Assembly (NCBI RefSeq): GCF_031010195.1
Contig: NZ_JAUAMC010000004.1
Location: forward strand, 1-64,000
Source of the DNA: Halomonas sp. SpR8
Lineage (GTDB): Bacteria; Pseudomonadota; Gammaproteobacteria; Pseudomonadales; Halomonadaceae
Direction of reading: 5' to 3'
DNA length: 64,000 bases
The position numbers and the translations under genes were made by a program. The notes beneath the pieces are model-generated. The model saw only the letters and a program-made list of their open reading frames with translations. It did no database searches and had not been told where the DNA came from. Every line of letters begins with the position of its first letter. The stretch's first letter is position 1. Positions 18,241 to 26,077 of the stretch are shown here, one piece after another.

Positions 18241-19248
18241 TCAACGGGTATGAGTGGGACGCAGCCAAAGCAGATTGCCCGGCAGGTGATGCACCGTGAT
18301 GCCAACCACATCGGTTAATGTTTCAAGTAATGCAGCGGGTTGGTTGGCATGAAAACTGCCAGATAGTCGAAGCTCGGAAAATGCTTGCGTATCTAGAAGT
18401 ACACGCCCCGGTAGCATGCGTTCAAGCTGTGCCACGACCTCACCTATTTCAGCGTCGTCAAAAATGATCCTTCCCTCCTTCCAGGCGCGTGCCAGGGGGA
18501 TTTCCATGGGTGAAACCGGTCCGAGCGCACCGTCTTGCAAGGCAATTTGCTGGCCGCCCACTAGCATGGCTTGGTGGTCCAGGCTGTCGCTGACCACCAC
18601 TTGCCCCTCTGCCACGGTGACAGTGACGCGATCGCCGCTACGCATTACCGAAAAGTGGGTGCCTATGACGCGCACTGATGCCTCTCCGGCGGTGACAATC
18701 AGCGGACGTTGAGGGTCCTTTGCAGCATCAACCCACAGGCGGCCGCGACGTAATGTTAAACCCCGTTGAGTTTCGTTGAGATCAATATCCAGGGCACTGT
18801 TGCCATCAAGTAGCAGCGATGAGCCATCTGCCAGTTGAAGGTGCTGTGTTTGTCCTGGTGCTGTTGTGGTGTCAGCCATCAAATGGTCCAAGTGGGCAGG
18901 TTCACGCCATAGTTCAAAACTCAGCAACATTCCCAGTAGACATGTGACAGCCAACGCCCAGCCCCAGCGGGGTTGTTTAGGCAGACGCTTGGGTGTGGTT
19001 TGTGGTGCTCTTTGAAGGGCGAAAAGGCGTGCAGGGGCATCAATTTCTTGCCACAGTTGTTTGGCTTTCTGGTAAGCGAGTTGATGGCGGGGATCACGGC
19101 TTAACCAGGTTTCAAACGCTTGGCGGTCGTGTGGTGTAGCGCTGCTGTCCTTGAGCCGTAGGTACCAGCCAATGGCTTCATCCACGATGTTGTCGTCCAG
19201 CAACGGTGTATGCAGAGGCTGTGTGTTAGATCTGTGCGGTATAGTCAC
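18241..19248 (-). CDS. FecR-family anti-sigma/sensor protein (HasS-like)
   Basis: Starting from the GTG at 19248, the product has 335 residues. That codon follows an AGGAAGGG ribosome site at the end of the sigma gene and is 4 bases from its stop; longer frames overlapping the sigma gene are less likely. The N-terminal DUF4880-like part contains EAIGWYLRLKDSSATPHDRQAFETWLSRDPRHQLAYQKA. A membrane helix (WALAVTCLLGMLLSFELW) then leads to the periplasmic FecR domain (TAPGQTQHLQLADGSSLLLDGNSALDI). Such proteins hold an ECF sigma factor and release it when a ligand-loaded receptor contacts their periplasmic domain. The signalling domain of HasR is the obvious partner. Confidence 0.9.
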   Translation of the reverse strand: MTIPHRSNTQPLHTPLLDDNIVDEAIGWYLRLKDSSATPHDRQAFETWLSRDPRHQLAYQKAKQLWQEIDAPARLFALQRAPQTTPKRLPKQPRWGWALAVTCLLGMLLSFELWREPAHLDHLMADTTTAPGQTQHLQLADGSSLLLDGNSALDIDLNETQRGLTLRRGRLWVDAAKDPQRPLIVTAGEASVRVIGTHFSVMRSGDRVTVTVAEGQVVVSDSLDHQAMLVGGQQIALQDGALGPVSPMEIPLARAWKEGRIIFDDAEIGEVVAQLERMLPGRVLLDTQAFSELRLSGSFHANQPAALLETLTDVVGITVHHLPGNLLWLRPTHTR

Positions 19249-19252
19249 GGTG

Positions 19253-19822
19253 TTACCCTTCCTGGGAATGCGACGTATTGTTATAGATAGAACGTTTGGG
19301 GTGCCGATCTTCCTCACTTTGTGTTTGGCGCTGCCATTCGCGACATAAGCGCATGGCACGCATCATGTCCTTTTCGACGGTGCTAATTGAAATGCCAAGT
19401 CGCTCGGCGATGGCGGTGTAGGTCTCACCTTCAACACGGTTGAGAAGAAAGACGTGCTTGGCGCGTTCAGAAAGGGTATCTAGTTGCTCTATCAGGTGCT
19501 GCCATTGCTGTAAGGTTGTGGCTAACTGCTCTGGGCTGGGCGCCTGAGGTGGCTCCTCAGTAGCGGTGTGTAGCTCCTCCGTTTGATGGCGTCTGCGCAC
19601 CTCTTGGGCGCGCAAATAGTCGAGCGCCAGGTTATGCGCGGTACGATGCAATAAGCCGGGGGTATCGGTTGCGTTTGGCGGCCGTTGCCATAATTTTACA
19701 AAGGTGTCCTGGGCTAAATCTTCGGCTACGCTGGTGCTGCCAACGACTTGCTTTATACGTTTAACTAAACGGTGTCGCTCATTTTGGAACATGCGGAGCA
19801 GGGTAGAAGAGGGTTTAGTCAT
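19253..19822 (-). CDS. ECF RNA polymerase sigma factor, FecI type (HasI-like)
   Basis: The 189-residue product has sigma-70 region 2 (VAEDLAQDTFVKLWQRPP, then GLLHRTAHNLALDYLRAQEVRRR) and region 4 (QLDTLSERAKHVFLLNRVEGETYTAIAERLGISISTVEKDMMRAM), the normal content of an iron-starvation ECF sigma factor. It lies 10 bases after hmuV and immediately before fecR, so it is probably transcribed with the haem ABC genes. By analogy with Serratia HasI/HasS it should raise hasR and hasA transcription when haem-loaded hemophore is bound by HasR. Confidence 0.92.
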   Translation of the reverse strand: MTKPSSTLLRMFQNERHRLVKRIKQVVGSTSVAEDLAQDTFVKLWQRPPNATDTPGLLHRTAHNLALDYLRAQEVRRRHQTEELHTATEEPPQAPSPEQLATTLQQWQHLIEQLDTLSERAKHVFLLNRVEGETYTAIAERLGISISTVEKDMMRAMRLCREWQRQTQSEEDRHPKRSIYNNTSHSQEG

Positions 19823-19832
19823 GATTCATGAA

Positions 19833-20594
19833 TTAAGGAATCAAGGCGAGCAAAGGAGCTGCAGCGTTACGGCTATTGATAGGCTGCAGTTCTACGTCAT
19901 AAACCTCCGCGATGGTTGCGGGATCAAGCACCTGGGAGGGTGGGCCGTGAGCAATGCGCTGACCTTGATTTAACAGCCACACTCGGTCGGCGTAGGTGCT
20001 GGCTAGGTTGAGGTCGTGAAGCACGCAGACAATCGCCATATGGTGCCGTTCTGCCCAGGCGCGCAGTTGGCGCATTAAGCGTTGTTGCTGGCCAATATCC
20101 AGAGCGCTAGTGGGTTCATCAAGTAGTAACAGTCCGCCATCCTTGGCAGCAGGAGTGCACCTTGAGAGTAGCTGGCAGGCTCCTCGCGCAATCATTACCC
20201 GCTGACGTTCGCCGCCAGAAAGTGAAAGCACGCTGCGTTTGGCTAAATGTGTCAGGTCTAGATCATGCAGCAGTTCAGCGACCAGTGATTGTTCAGGGTT
20301 ACTACCAAGGCACACTAACTCTGTCACCTGCCAGTCAAACCCTAGCGGTTCCTGCTGGGCAACCAGTGCACGTCGGCTGGCAAGTTCAGTAATGGGCCAT
20401 TCGCGCAGCGGTTTACCATCCAGGTGTAGCTCGCCCTGTTCACTGGGGCGAAAACCCGACAACATGCTGAGTAGAGTGCTCTTTCCCGCCCCATTGGGGC
20501 CTACAATGGAGAGCAGCTCGCCAGGGCGAATGGTGCCGTCGAAAGGTGCCAATGCGGGTGTGTTGAGCAGCCCCGCCTGATGCAGGGTTAGCAT
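19833..20594 (-). CDS. hmuV: Haem ABC importer ATP-binding protein
   Basis: The 253-residue ATPase powers haem transport across the inner membrane. Walker A is GPNGAGKST (32-40), the signature is LSGGERQRVMIARG, Walker B is LLLLDEPTSALDIGQQ, and the switch His is in IVCVLHDLNLAS. The family-typical Gln loop is ALVAQQEPLGFDWQV. Its start overlaps the end of the permease gene by 7 bases. It is the last transporter gene before the sigma factor. Confidence 0.93.
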   Translation of the reverse strand: MLTLHQAGLLNTPALAPFDGTIRPGELLSIVGPNGAGKSTLLSMLSGFRPSEQGELHLDGKPLREWPITELASRRALVAQQEPLGFDWQVTELVCLGSNPEQSLVAELLHDLDLTHLAKRSVLSLSGGERQRVMIARGACQLLSRCTPAAKDGGLLLLDEPTSALDIGQQQRLMRQLRAWAERHHMAIVCVLHDLNLASTYADRVWLLNQGQRIAHGPPSQVLDPATIAEVYDVELQPINSRNAAAPLLALIP

Positions 20595-21628
20595 GAATGG
20601 CTCCGGCGCATGAGTAGGTAAAGGAAGTAGGGGCCGCCTAGTAGGCTAGTGAGTAACCCCACGGGGATTTCTGCAGGAGCACCCAGCGTGCGCGCCAGGG
20701 TATCGGCCACGACTAACAGCAGCGCGCCGCCTAACATCGAAGCGGGCAGCAGCAGCCGGTGCCCGGGGCCCAGCCAGAGGCGCAGACAGTGGGGCACCAG
20801 CAGGCCTAGAAAGCCAATTACCCCGGTGAGTGCCACACACAGGCCTACGCCTAGCGAGGTCGCGACCACCACCCGGCGTTTTAAGCGGCTCGCATCCAGC
20901 CCCGCTGCATGGGCGGTCGCTTCGCCTAGCTGCAGTAGGTCGAGTTCGCGGGCGCTGCGCATTAACAGCCATAGGGCAACGGCAATCAGTACCAGGGCGA
21001 GCGCCGTGGTACGCCACAGGGCATTCGTCAGCGTGCCCATGCCCCATAAACTAAGCTGGCGCAGCTGCTCATCGCTGGCGATAAAGGCTAAAACCCCGCC
21101 GCCTGCCCCAGCCAGGGTATTGATGGCCAGTCCAGCCAGCAGTAGCGTCATCACCGCAGCACTGCCGCCACCCTGGCGCTTGGCGAGGCCAAACACAATC
21201 AAACAGACGCATAAAGCGCCCAGAAAACCCGCCGCAAACTGACCGTAAAGGCTGCCAGCGCCGCTGTCTTGAAACAGCACAATCCAAAGCGCTACAAACA
21301 GCCCCGCGCCGCTGGCAAGGCCGAGCAGGGTCGGGTCGGCCAGCGGGTTACGAAATAGTCCCTGCATGGCGGCACCGCTACCGGCGAGCATCGCTCCCAC
21401 CGCGACGCCCAGCAGTAAGCGCGGCAGGCGCAGTTGCCACCAAACCTGAACACTGAGCGGGTCGGCTTGGCCGCTGATAAGCCCCCAGGGGGAAATACCC
21501 AGCGCACCCGAGGCGGCCGCCCAAGCCAAGGCCAGCAGCAGCGCTGCCGTTAACCCCGTTAAAACGCGAGTCGTTCGGCTAATCGGTAGCCGCAGGCGGT
21601 AACGATAGGCACTAAGGATGGCAATCAT
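20588..21628 (-). CDS. hmuU: Haem ABC importer permease, FecCD family
   Basis: The 346-residue product has about ten transmembrane helices of the FecCD/BtuC type. The family marks are WWQLRLPRLLLGVAVGAMLAGSGAAMQGLFRNPLADPTLLG near the N-terminus, GVIGFLGLLVPHCLRLWLGPGHR, and the terminal PAEIPVGLLTSLLGGPYFLYLLMRR. The start overlaps the stop of hmuT as ATGA. It forms the membrane channel with HmuV and receives haem from HmuT. Confidence 0.93.
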   Translation of the reverse strand: MIAILSAYRYRLRLPISRTTRVLTGLTAALLLALAWAAASGALGISPWGLISGQADPLSVQVWWQLRLPRLLLGVAVGAMLAGSGAAMQGLFRNPLADPTLLGLASGAGLFVALWIVLFQDSGAGSLYGQFAAGFLGALCVCLIVFGLAKRQGGGSAAVMTLLLAGLAINTLAGAGGGVLAFIASDEQLRQLSLWGMGTLTNALWRTTALALVLIAVALWLLMRSARELDLLQLGEATAHAAGLDASRLKRRVVVATSLGVGLCVALTGVIGFLGLLVPHCLRLWLGPGHRLLLPASMLGGALLLVVADTLARTLGAPAEIPVGLLTSLLGGPYFLYLLMRRSHSC

Positions 21629-22503
21629 GGGCTTACTTGGGCGGTGGTGGATGCGCCCAGTAGCGCTTCCACGTCCTGGCGCAAAGTGAGCAGTTGATCA
21701 GGCGTGCGCGGGCCAAAGCCGAGCAGCGCTTGATCATCAATGGTAATCAATTGTCGATGACGTCCTGCGGGGGTTAATGCCATACCCGGCAGTTGCCACA
21801 GCGCGGCTTCGCCGCCCATTGCTGCTAAGCCCCGTTCGGAGACAACCACAACGTCGGGCGCTTGCCGGGCCAGGGCTTCGGCACCCACGCTGTGATAGCC
21901 CTGCATCTCGGCAAAGGCATTTTCCAGCCCCACCGCTTTAAGCGCGGTATGCGCTGCCGTGTCGCTGCCCGCCGCCCGGGGGGTTAAGCCACTATGCTGC
22001 ATAATAAACATGGCGCGTGTGGTCGGCAGGTTAGGCAGGTTGGCCAGCCGTGCTAACTTAGCGTTCAATGCGTCCGCTAATGCCTCACCTTCCTCGCGGC
22101 GATCAGTCAGCTGGCCAACGGCACGGACTTTATCGCCAATAGCCTCCAGGGTGGGCGGGGCGTTGATGATCTCTATGCCAATACCCACCGCCGCTAGCTG
22201 CTCAAGCACTTCCTTGGGGCCTGCGTGTCCGGCGGCTAGGATCTGGTCGGGTTTAATAGAAAGCACGCTTTCAGCGGAGAGCTGGCGCAGGTAACCCACC
22301 GAGGGCAGTTCCGTCATGTCGGGTGGATACACTACGGTGTCGTCTCGGGCGATAACGTTGATATCGGCATCCAGAGCGGCCAGGGTTTCGGCAATATCGC
22401 CACCCAGCACTACCCAGCGCTCGCTGGCCAATGCGGCACCAGTGGTTAGCCATCCGATCAGCAGTGCTGCCAGCGAGCGGCGTATCAGGCGTGTTGTGTT
22501 CAT
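21625..22503 (-). CDS. hmuT: Periplasmic haem-binding protein
   Basis: The 292-residue product has a signal peptide (LAALLIGWLTTGAALA) and a class III binding-protein fold. LPSVGYLRQLSAESVLSIKPDQILA carries Tyr71, which aligns with the haem-ligating tyrosine of ShuT/PhuT proteins. MFIMQHSGLTPRAAGSDTAA is also typical of the family. It carries haem from the outer-membrane receptor to HmuUV. Its start overlaps hmuS by 4 bases and its stop overlaps hmuU by 4, so the four genes are tightly coupled. Confidence 0.93.
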   Translation of the reverse strand: MNTTRLIRRSLAALLIGWLTTGAALASERWVVLGGDIAETLAALDADINVIARDDTVVYPPDMTELPSVGYLRQLSAESVLSIKPDQILAAGHAGPKEVLEQLAAVGIGIEIINAPPTLEAIGDKVRAVGQLTDRREEGEALADALNAKLARLANLPNLPTTRAMFIMQHSGLTPRAAGSDTAAHTALKAVGLENAFAEMQGYHSVGAEALARQAPDVVVVSERGLAAMGGEAALWQLPGMALTPAGRHRQLITIDDQALLGFGPRTPDQLLTLRQDVEALLGASTTAQVSP

Positions 22504-23552
22504 GCCACTGCCTCTTGGCTGCCGAGTTCATTCAGCAACTGCCGCCACTCTGGGCGCTCTACGCGACCTTCCTGACGCTCAGCATAAATTTGCAACACTA
22601 AAGAGCCCTCTGCATCAAAGGCTTCCACGCTGGTGACACCACCGTCGCGGTTGGGCTTGCTAACCTGCCACACTTGGTCAATCGCGGTGTCATTAAGATG
22701 CAGCGTGAACTGCTCGCCAAACAGGTTCAGCCAGCCGCGGGCGCGCAGGGGCGCGGGTAGCGTTCCAGTGCGAATTTGTACACAGCCGGGGCTTGCCACA
22801 AACAGCATCAGTGGTAGGGCGCGCTGAGTTGCTTTATTTAACAGATTTTCCAGAGCATCCATAGGTAGTGCGCGAGTATAGTGCCCTTCCATTAGCTGAT
22901 TGGCTTCAAGGCGTTCTAGTTGATGGCGTTGAAGTAAGGTGAAGAACTGGTGCACGTCACGCATTGCTCCCCATTCACTGGCCAGCGTGGGGGTTTCCGG
23001 AAGAGGGCGTTTGAGGCGTGGCATACATTGGGTAAACGCTGGCGTGTCCAGGGTGCCCAGTGCGGCTAATTCTCCCCAGGGGCGGGGTAACGGATTTTCC
23101 AAAGCGAAACATTTGTGAATAGCGCAGCCATGCTGATTGAAGATTTGCAGGCTCCAGCGCCACTGCGGTTGTCCGTTCTCAGTTGGCATGGGGTCACGAA
23201 TCAGACAGGCCCAGTGCCAGTGGGAATACAGTAGTCGTAAATCTAGGCCACCGGGATCGAGCAGCAAACCAGTTTGTGGCCCGCCGTTTAGTTCGGGGTA
23301 GTCGCCCGTTTGTTCAAGCACTGCTAAGCGCGAACGAGTGAGTGCTTTGACCCGGCCTAGCTGGGGGAAACGTATCGCAAGCTCTTTCGCGGCGAGAGGG
23401 AGCGTCCAGACGTCGCGGCCCAAGCGCGCGGCCTGAAGTTTGCCTTCACTGATTGATAAGCGCTCGGCAATATCAATCGTTGGCAGGCGAGGCTGCGCTG
23501 CTCGTGCTGCGTCAAAGGCTTCTAGAATAGCAATCTGTTGAGACTCAATCAT
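22500..23552 (-). CDS. hmuS: Cytoplasmic haem-handling/degrading factor HmuS
   Basis: The 350-residue protein has the two repeated halves of the HemS/ChuS/HmuS family. The C-terminal half is clearest: GCVQIRTG, then GWLNLFGEQFTLHLND, then KPNRDGGVTSVEAFDAEGSLVLQIYAERQEG. Family members bind imported haem and either deliver it to haem oxygenase or break it down themselves. A separate HemO is encoded 4 kb away in the same cluster, so this protein may serve as the PhuS-like shuttle. Confidence 0.9.
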   Translation of the reverse strand: MIESQQIAILEAFDAARAAQPRLPTIDIAERLSISEGKLQAARLGRDVWTLPLAAKELAIRFPQLGRVKALTRSRLAVLEQTGDYPELNGGPQTGLLLDPGGLDLRLLYSHWHWACLIRDPMPTENGQPQWRWSLQIFNQHGCAIHKCFALENPLPRPWGELAALGTLDTPAFTQCMPRLKRPLPETPTLASEWGAMRDVHQFFTLLQRHQLERLEANQLMEGHYTRALPMDALENLLNKATQRALPLMLFVASPGCVQIRTGTLPAPLRARGWLNLFGEQFTLHLNDTAIDQVWQVSKPNRDGGVTSVEAFDAEGSLVLQIYAERQEGRVERPEWRQLLNELGSQEAVA

Positions 23553-23583
23553 ACGTCACCTCTGGACTTGATATCGCAGTGAG

Positions 23584-25560
23584 TTACCACTGCCAGTTGA
23601 GGGTGGCGAACAGGCTGCGCCCGTCGCCCAGGCTACCGTCGGGGCGGTACCACACCTTGTCGCCAAGATTGGCAAGGCGCAGCGAGGTATCCACGGCCGG
23701 GGTGATTTGCCAGCCGAGATGAACATCGTGCAGGCCGTAGCCGGGCAGGCGTTCATCGTCGCCCTGTTTATCGAACGATTGAGCAAAGCGCGCTTGCCAG
23801 CCCAGGCGGATATTGCTGTTATATAGCGCTACCTCGCTACCCAGGGTCGCTTCCAACGGTGTTTGGCTGCCCAGCGGTTCGCCAGAGTCGCGGTCTTTGC
23901 CGGAGACTTCCGAAAGGCCCACAAAACTGGTTAGCAGCGGGAAGGCGCTTGGCTGCCAGGTCACCCGAGCGTCATAGCCCCACAACTGGGCGCGTTGTAC
24001 GTTCACCGCTTGGGTAGTGCCCGCCATAATGTCGACCTGGGTATCAATAAAGTCGTCAGCGCGGGTATCGAAGTAGCTGGCGCGAACCTGCCAGTCGCCT
24101 TGGTGCCATACCACACCGCTTTCCCACGTTCGGCTGGTTTCAGGCGATAAGTTAGGGTTAGGAATCCAGTAGTTGTCCGGCGTGCAGAAGAACGGCCCTG
24201 CGCAGAACCCAGCAAAGTGGCGCTCGTTGGCGTAAAGCTCGGAAAGGCTGGGGGCACGAAACGCTTCGGCGTAGCCCGAGAACAGCATCAAGGCATCGTC
24301 GGGCCGCCAGGCGAGGCGAAAACGCGGCGATACCTGATCGTGAATGCTATCGGCATCGTTTTGACCACTGGCATCATAGCGGTCATAGCGAGCGCCAAGA
24401 CCCACGTCAAACTGCCCGGCGCCGCCATCGGCTAGATAGCGTCCAGCGGTGAGGGTGGTGTCGAGATAGGCTGCCTGGGTGTCGATATCGGCTTTAGGGA
24501 AGCCATTGGCTTCGCCATCTGGCCGTTGGCGTGCCTGCTCCAGCTCGGCGCCGAATACCAGCGTTTGCGAGAGCCAGCCGTGATCCATACGGTGGTAACC
24601 GTCGCTCTGTAGCCCGACCCGCTCTAAGGTGCGGTTGGCCTGGGGTTCGTCAATATCCTGCTGACTAAAGGTAAGCCGGGAAGTAACCTCGGTGGCAGCA
24701 CTGGGTTGCCAGCGGTGACCTAGCTGGACGTTGTTGCTCTCCACATCGCGGTCGCGCAGCGGGTTGCTGGCATCGGTTGAAAGCTGCTGTGGGTTGGCGG
24801 GCTGGGTGGCGTCTTCATCGTAATGCTGCCAGCTTATAAACAGCCGCTGTTCGTCGCTGGGCTCCCAGCCGCCTTTGAGCAGCAGGCTATTGAGCGTGGC
24901 ATCCTCTTCGGCTTCATTGCCTCCGGCACGACGAATATCACCGGATTCACTACGGCCGATGGAGAACAGACCGTCCACCTGGCCGTTGGCGGTATCCCGG
25001 CGACCAAAGGCGGTCAGGCTGCCGCGTAGCTCGTCGCTGGCCGTTGCCCCGCCGACGGAAAGGCGCATGCCGCTATCTTCGCCGGGGGCCAATAGGTCAT
25101 CGGCATCCACGCTGGTGAAGCTGACCACCCCGCCCATGGCATTGCTGCCGTAAAGACTGGAGAGCGCACCCCGAGCGATCTGTACCTCTTGAATCAAGCC
25201 TGGGTCGAGGAAGAAGTTGCCGATGTGGCCAGTGGAGATATCCTGACGAACCCCATCCAGGCGCACCAGCACCCCATTGCTGCCAAAACCGCGCATACTT
25301 AAGGTTTGGCCATTGCGGCGGCCTTGCCCTGCGACGTGCAGGCCAGGTTGGCGGCTAAGAACGTCTTCTACCCGGCTGGCGGTGGCCAGCACGGCGTCAT
25401 CGCGGTCGATGATATCGATAATTAGCGGTGCCCGGGAAAGGTCGGTAGGCGCTCGGGTGCCGGTGACCGTGACTGGGTCAAGTTCTGCCTCATCTGCTTG
25501 AGCGGCTAACAGCGGAAGACAGGTTAACAAGAGGCCACTAAAAGCGCGTGTGTGGTTCAT
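23584..25560 (-). CDS. hmuR: TonB-dependent haem/haemoglobin receptor
   Basis: The product has 658 residues. A signal peptide (SGLLLTCLPLLAAQADE) precedes the TonB box LDPVTVTGT at about residues 27-35. The plug includes VEDVLSRQPGLHVAGQGRRNGQTLSMRGFGSNGVLVRLDGVRQD and the beta-barrel ends in SLFATLNWQW with a terminal aromatic residue. The barrel contains YAEAFRAPSLSELY, close to the FRAP...NPNL signature of haem receptors, with NPNLSPETSRTWESG downstream. It lacks the extra N-terminal signalling domain seen in HasR. Its position between hemP and hmuSTUV makes it the outer-membrane entry for haem or haemoglobin. Confidence 0.9.
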   Translation of the reverse strand: MNHTRAFSGLLLTCLPLLAAQADEAELDPVTVTGTRAPTDLSRAPLIIDIIDRDDAVLATASRVEDVLSRQPGLHVAGQGRRNGQTLSMRGFGSNGVLVRLDGVRQDISTGHIGNFFLDPGLIQEVQIARGALSSLYGSNAMGGVVSFTSVDADDLLAPGEDSGMRLSVGGATASDELRGSLTAFGRRDTANGQVDGLFSIGRSESGDIRRAGGNEAEEDATLNSLLLKGGWEPSDEQRLFISWQHYDEDATQPANPQQLSTDASNPLRDRDVESNNVQLGHRWQPSAATEVTSRLTFSQQDIDEPQANRTLERVGLQSDGYHRMDHGWLSQTLVFGAELEQARQRPDGEANGFPKADIDTQAAYLDTTLTAGRYLADGGAGQFDVGLGARYDRYDASGQNDADSIHDQVSPRFRLAWRPDDALMLFSGYAEAFRAPSLSELYANERHFAGFCAGPFFCTPDNYWIPNPNLSPETSRTWESGVVWHQGDWQVRASYFDTRADDFIDTQVDIMAGTTQAVNVQRAQLWGYDARVTWQPSAFPLLTSFVGLSEVSGKDRDSGEPLGSQTPLEATLGSEVALYNSNIRLGWQARFAQSFDKQGDDERLPGYGLHDVHLGWQITPAVDTSLRLANLGDKVWYRPDGSLGDGRSLFATLNWQW

Positions 25561-25679
25561 AAGCCAGAGAGTTCCAACAGGGGTAAGTGGAAAAGGTCGC
25601 TGGCTGGGTGCGATGGGCTACCTGGCTGGCTTTACTTGGTATATTTTTAAACTAATCAGAGAAATTAGTTGCTAAGGCG

Positions 25680-25850
25680 TTAGGCGTTGAGGATTAACTT
25701 GCCGCTTTTAGTGCGGCGCAACACGTAGCGGCGCTGTTCATGGTGAATCACCAGCTGGCCTGAGCTGCCCAGTAATTCATTGCTATCCACTTCGCGGGGC
25801 GCTGAAGCCGACGTGTCTTCCTGGCGAGTGCGCTTATCAGCGAACTGCAT
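25680..25850 (-). CDS. hemP: Hemin uptake protein HemP (56 aa)
   Basis: This short gene encodes 56 residues from MQFADKRTRQ to KLILNA. The second half reads LLGSSGQLVIHHEQRRYVL followed by RRTKSGKLILNA, which is the HemP pattern: a short conserved core with an xYxLRxTxxGKLIL ending. An AGGAG lies about 11 bases before the ATG. The gene heads the haem operon directly before the receptor gene and has a Fur-like box 19 bases ahead of its start codon, both usual for hemP. In other bacteria HemP/HmuP is needed for haem receptor expression. Confidence 0.9.
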   Translation of the reverse strand: MQFADKRTRQEDTSASAPREVDSNELLGSSGQLVIHHEQRRYVLRRTKSGKLILNA

Positions 25851-25868
25851 GAGAGGATAACTCCTGTG

Positions 25869-25887
25869 TTAATGATAACTATTAACG
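25869..25887. promoter_or_regulatory. Fur box upstream of hemP
   Basis: TTAATGATAACTATTAACG contains a near 7-1-7 palindrome (TGATAA-C-TATTA) close to the Fur consensus. It is 19 bases before the hemP start, where repression by iron-loaded Fur would shut the whole minus-strand haem operon. Confidence 0.7.
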
Positions 25888-25995
25888 TTAATTTAGCAGA
25901 GTTGAGACTGTCTCTCAATAGCCTCTCAACAGGAGTTGGGGGGAGGGGAGGGAATTAACGTCTAGACCCGAGTTCTTCATCTAAATGCAGGCAGG

Positions 25996-26024
25996 CCGTC
26001 ATCGTGCTGTCATTTAGCTTGTTT
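25996..26024 (+). promoter_or_regulatory. Pho box upstream of phoX
   Basis: Three half-sites occur at an exact 11-base spacing: CCGTCAT at 25996, CTGTCAT at 26007 and CTTGTTT at 26018, with AT-rich tetranucleotides between the last two. This is the layout bound by PhoB (consensus CTGTCAT-4-CTGTCAT). It ends 53 bases before the phoX start codon, consistent with induction by phosphate starvation. Confidence 0.7.
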
Positions 26025-26077
26025 AGTGTCTCCTAACGTTCAATCGTTGGCTTACAAACGATCAGGGGGAGACTAAA

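Noticed and set aside
19249-19359. Longer FecR frame overlapping the sigma factor gene
   Set aside because: The extra residues are not FecR-like; a GTG with a strong ribosome site right after the sigma stop explains the start.
20649-21242. 197-codon plus-strand frame opposite the haem permease gene
   Set aside because: The Ser/Pro/Arg-rich product mirrors GC-rich membrane-protein codons; no motif is visible.
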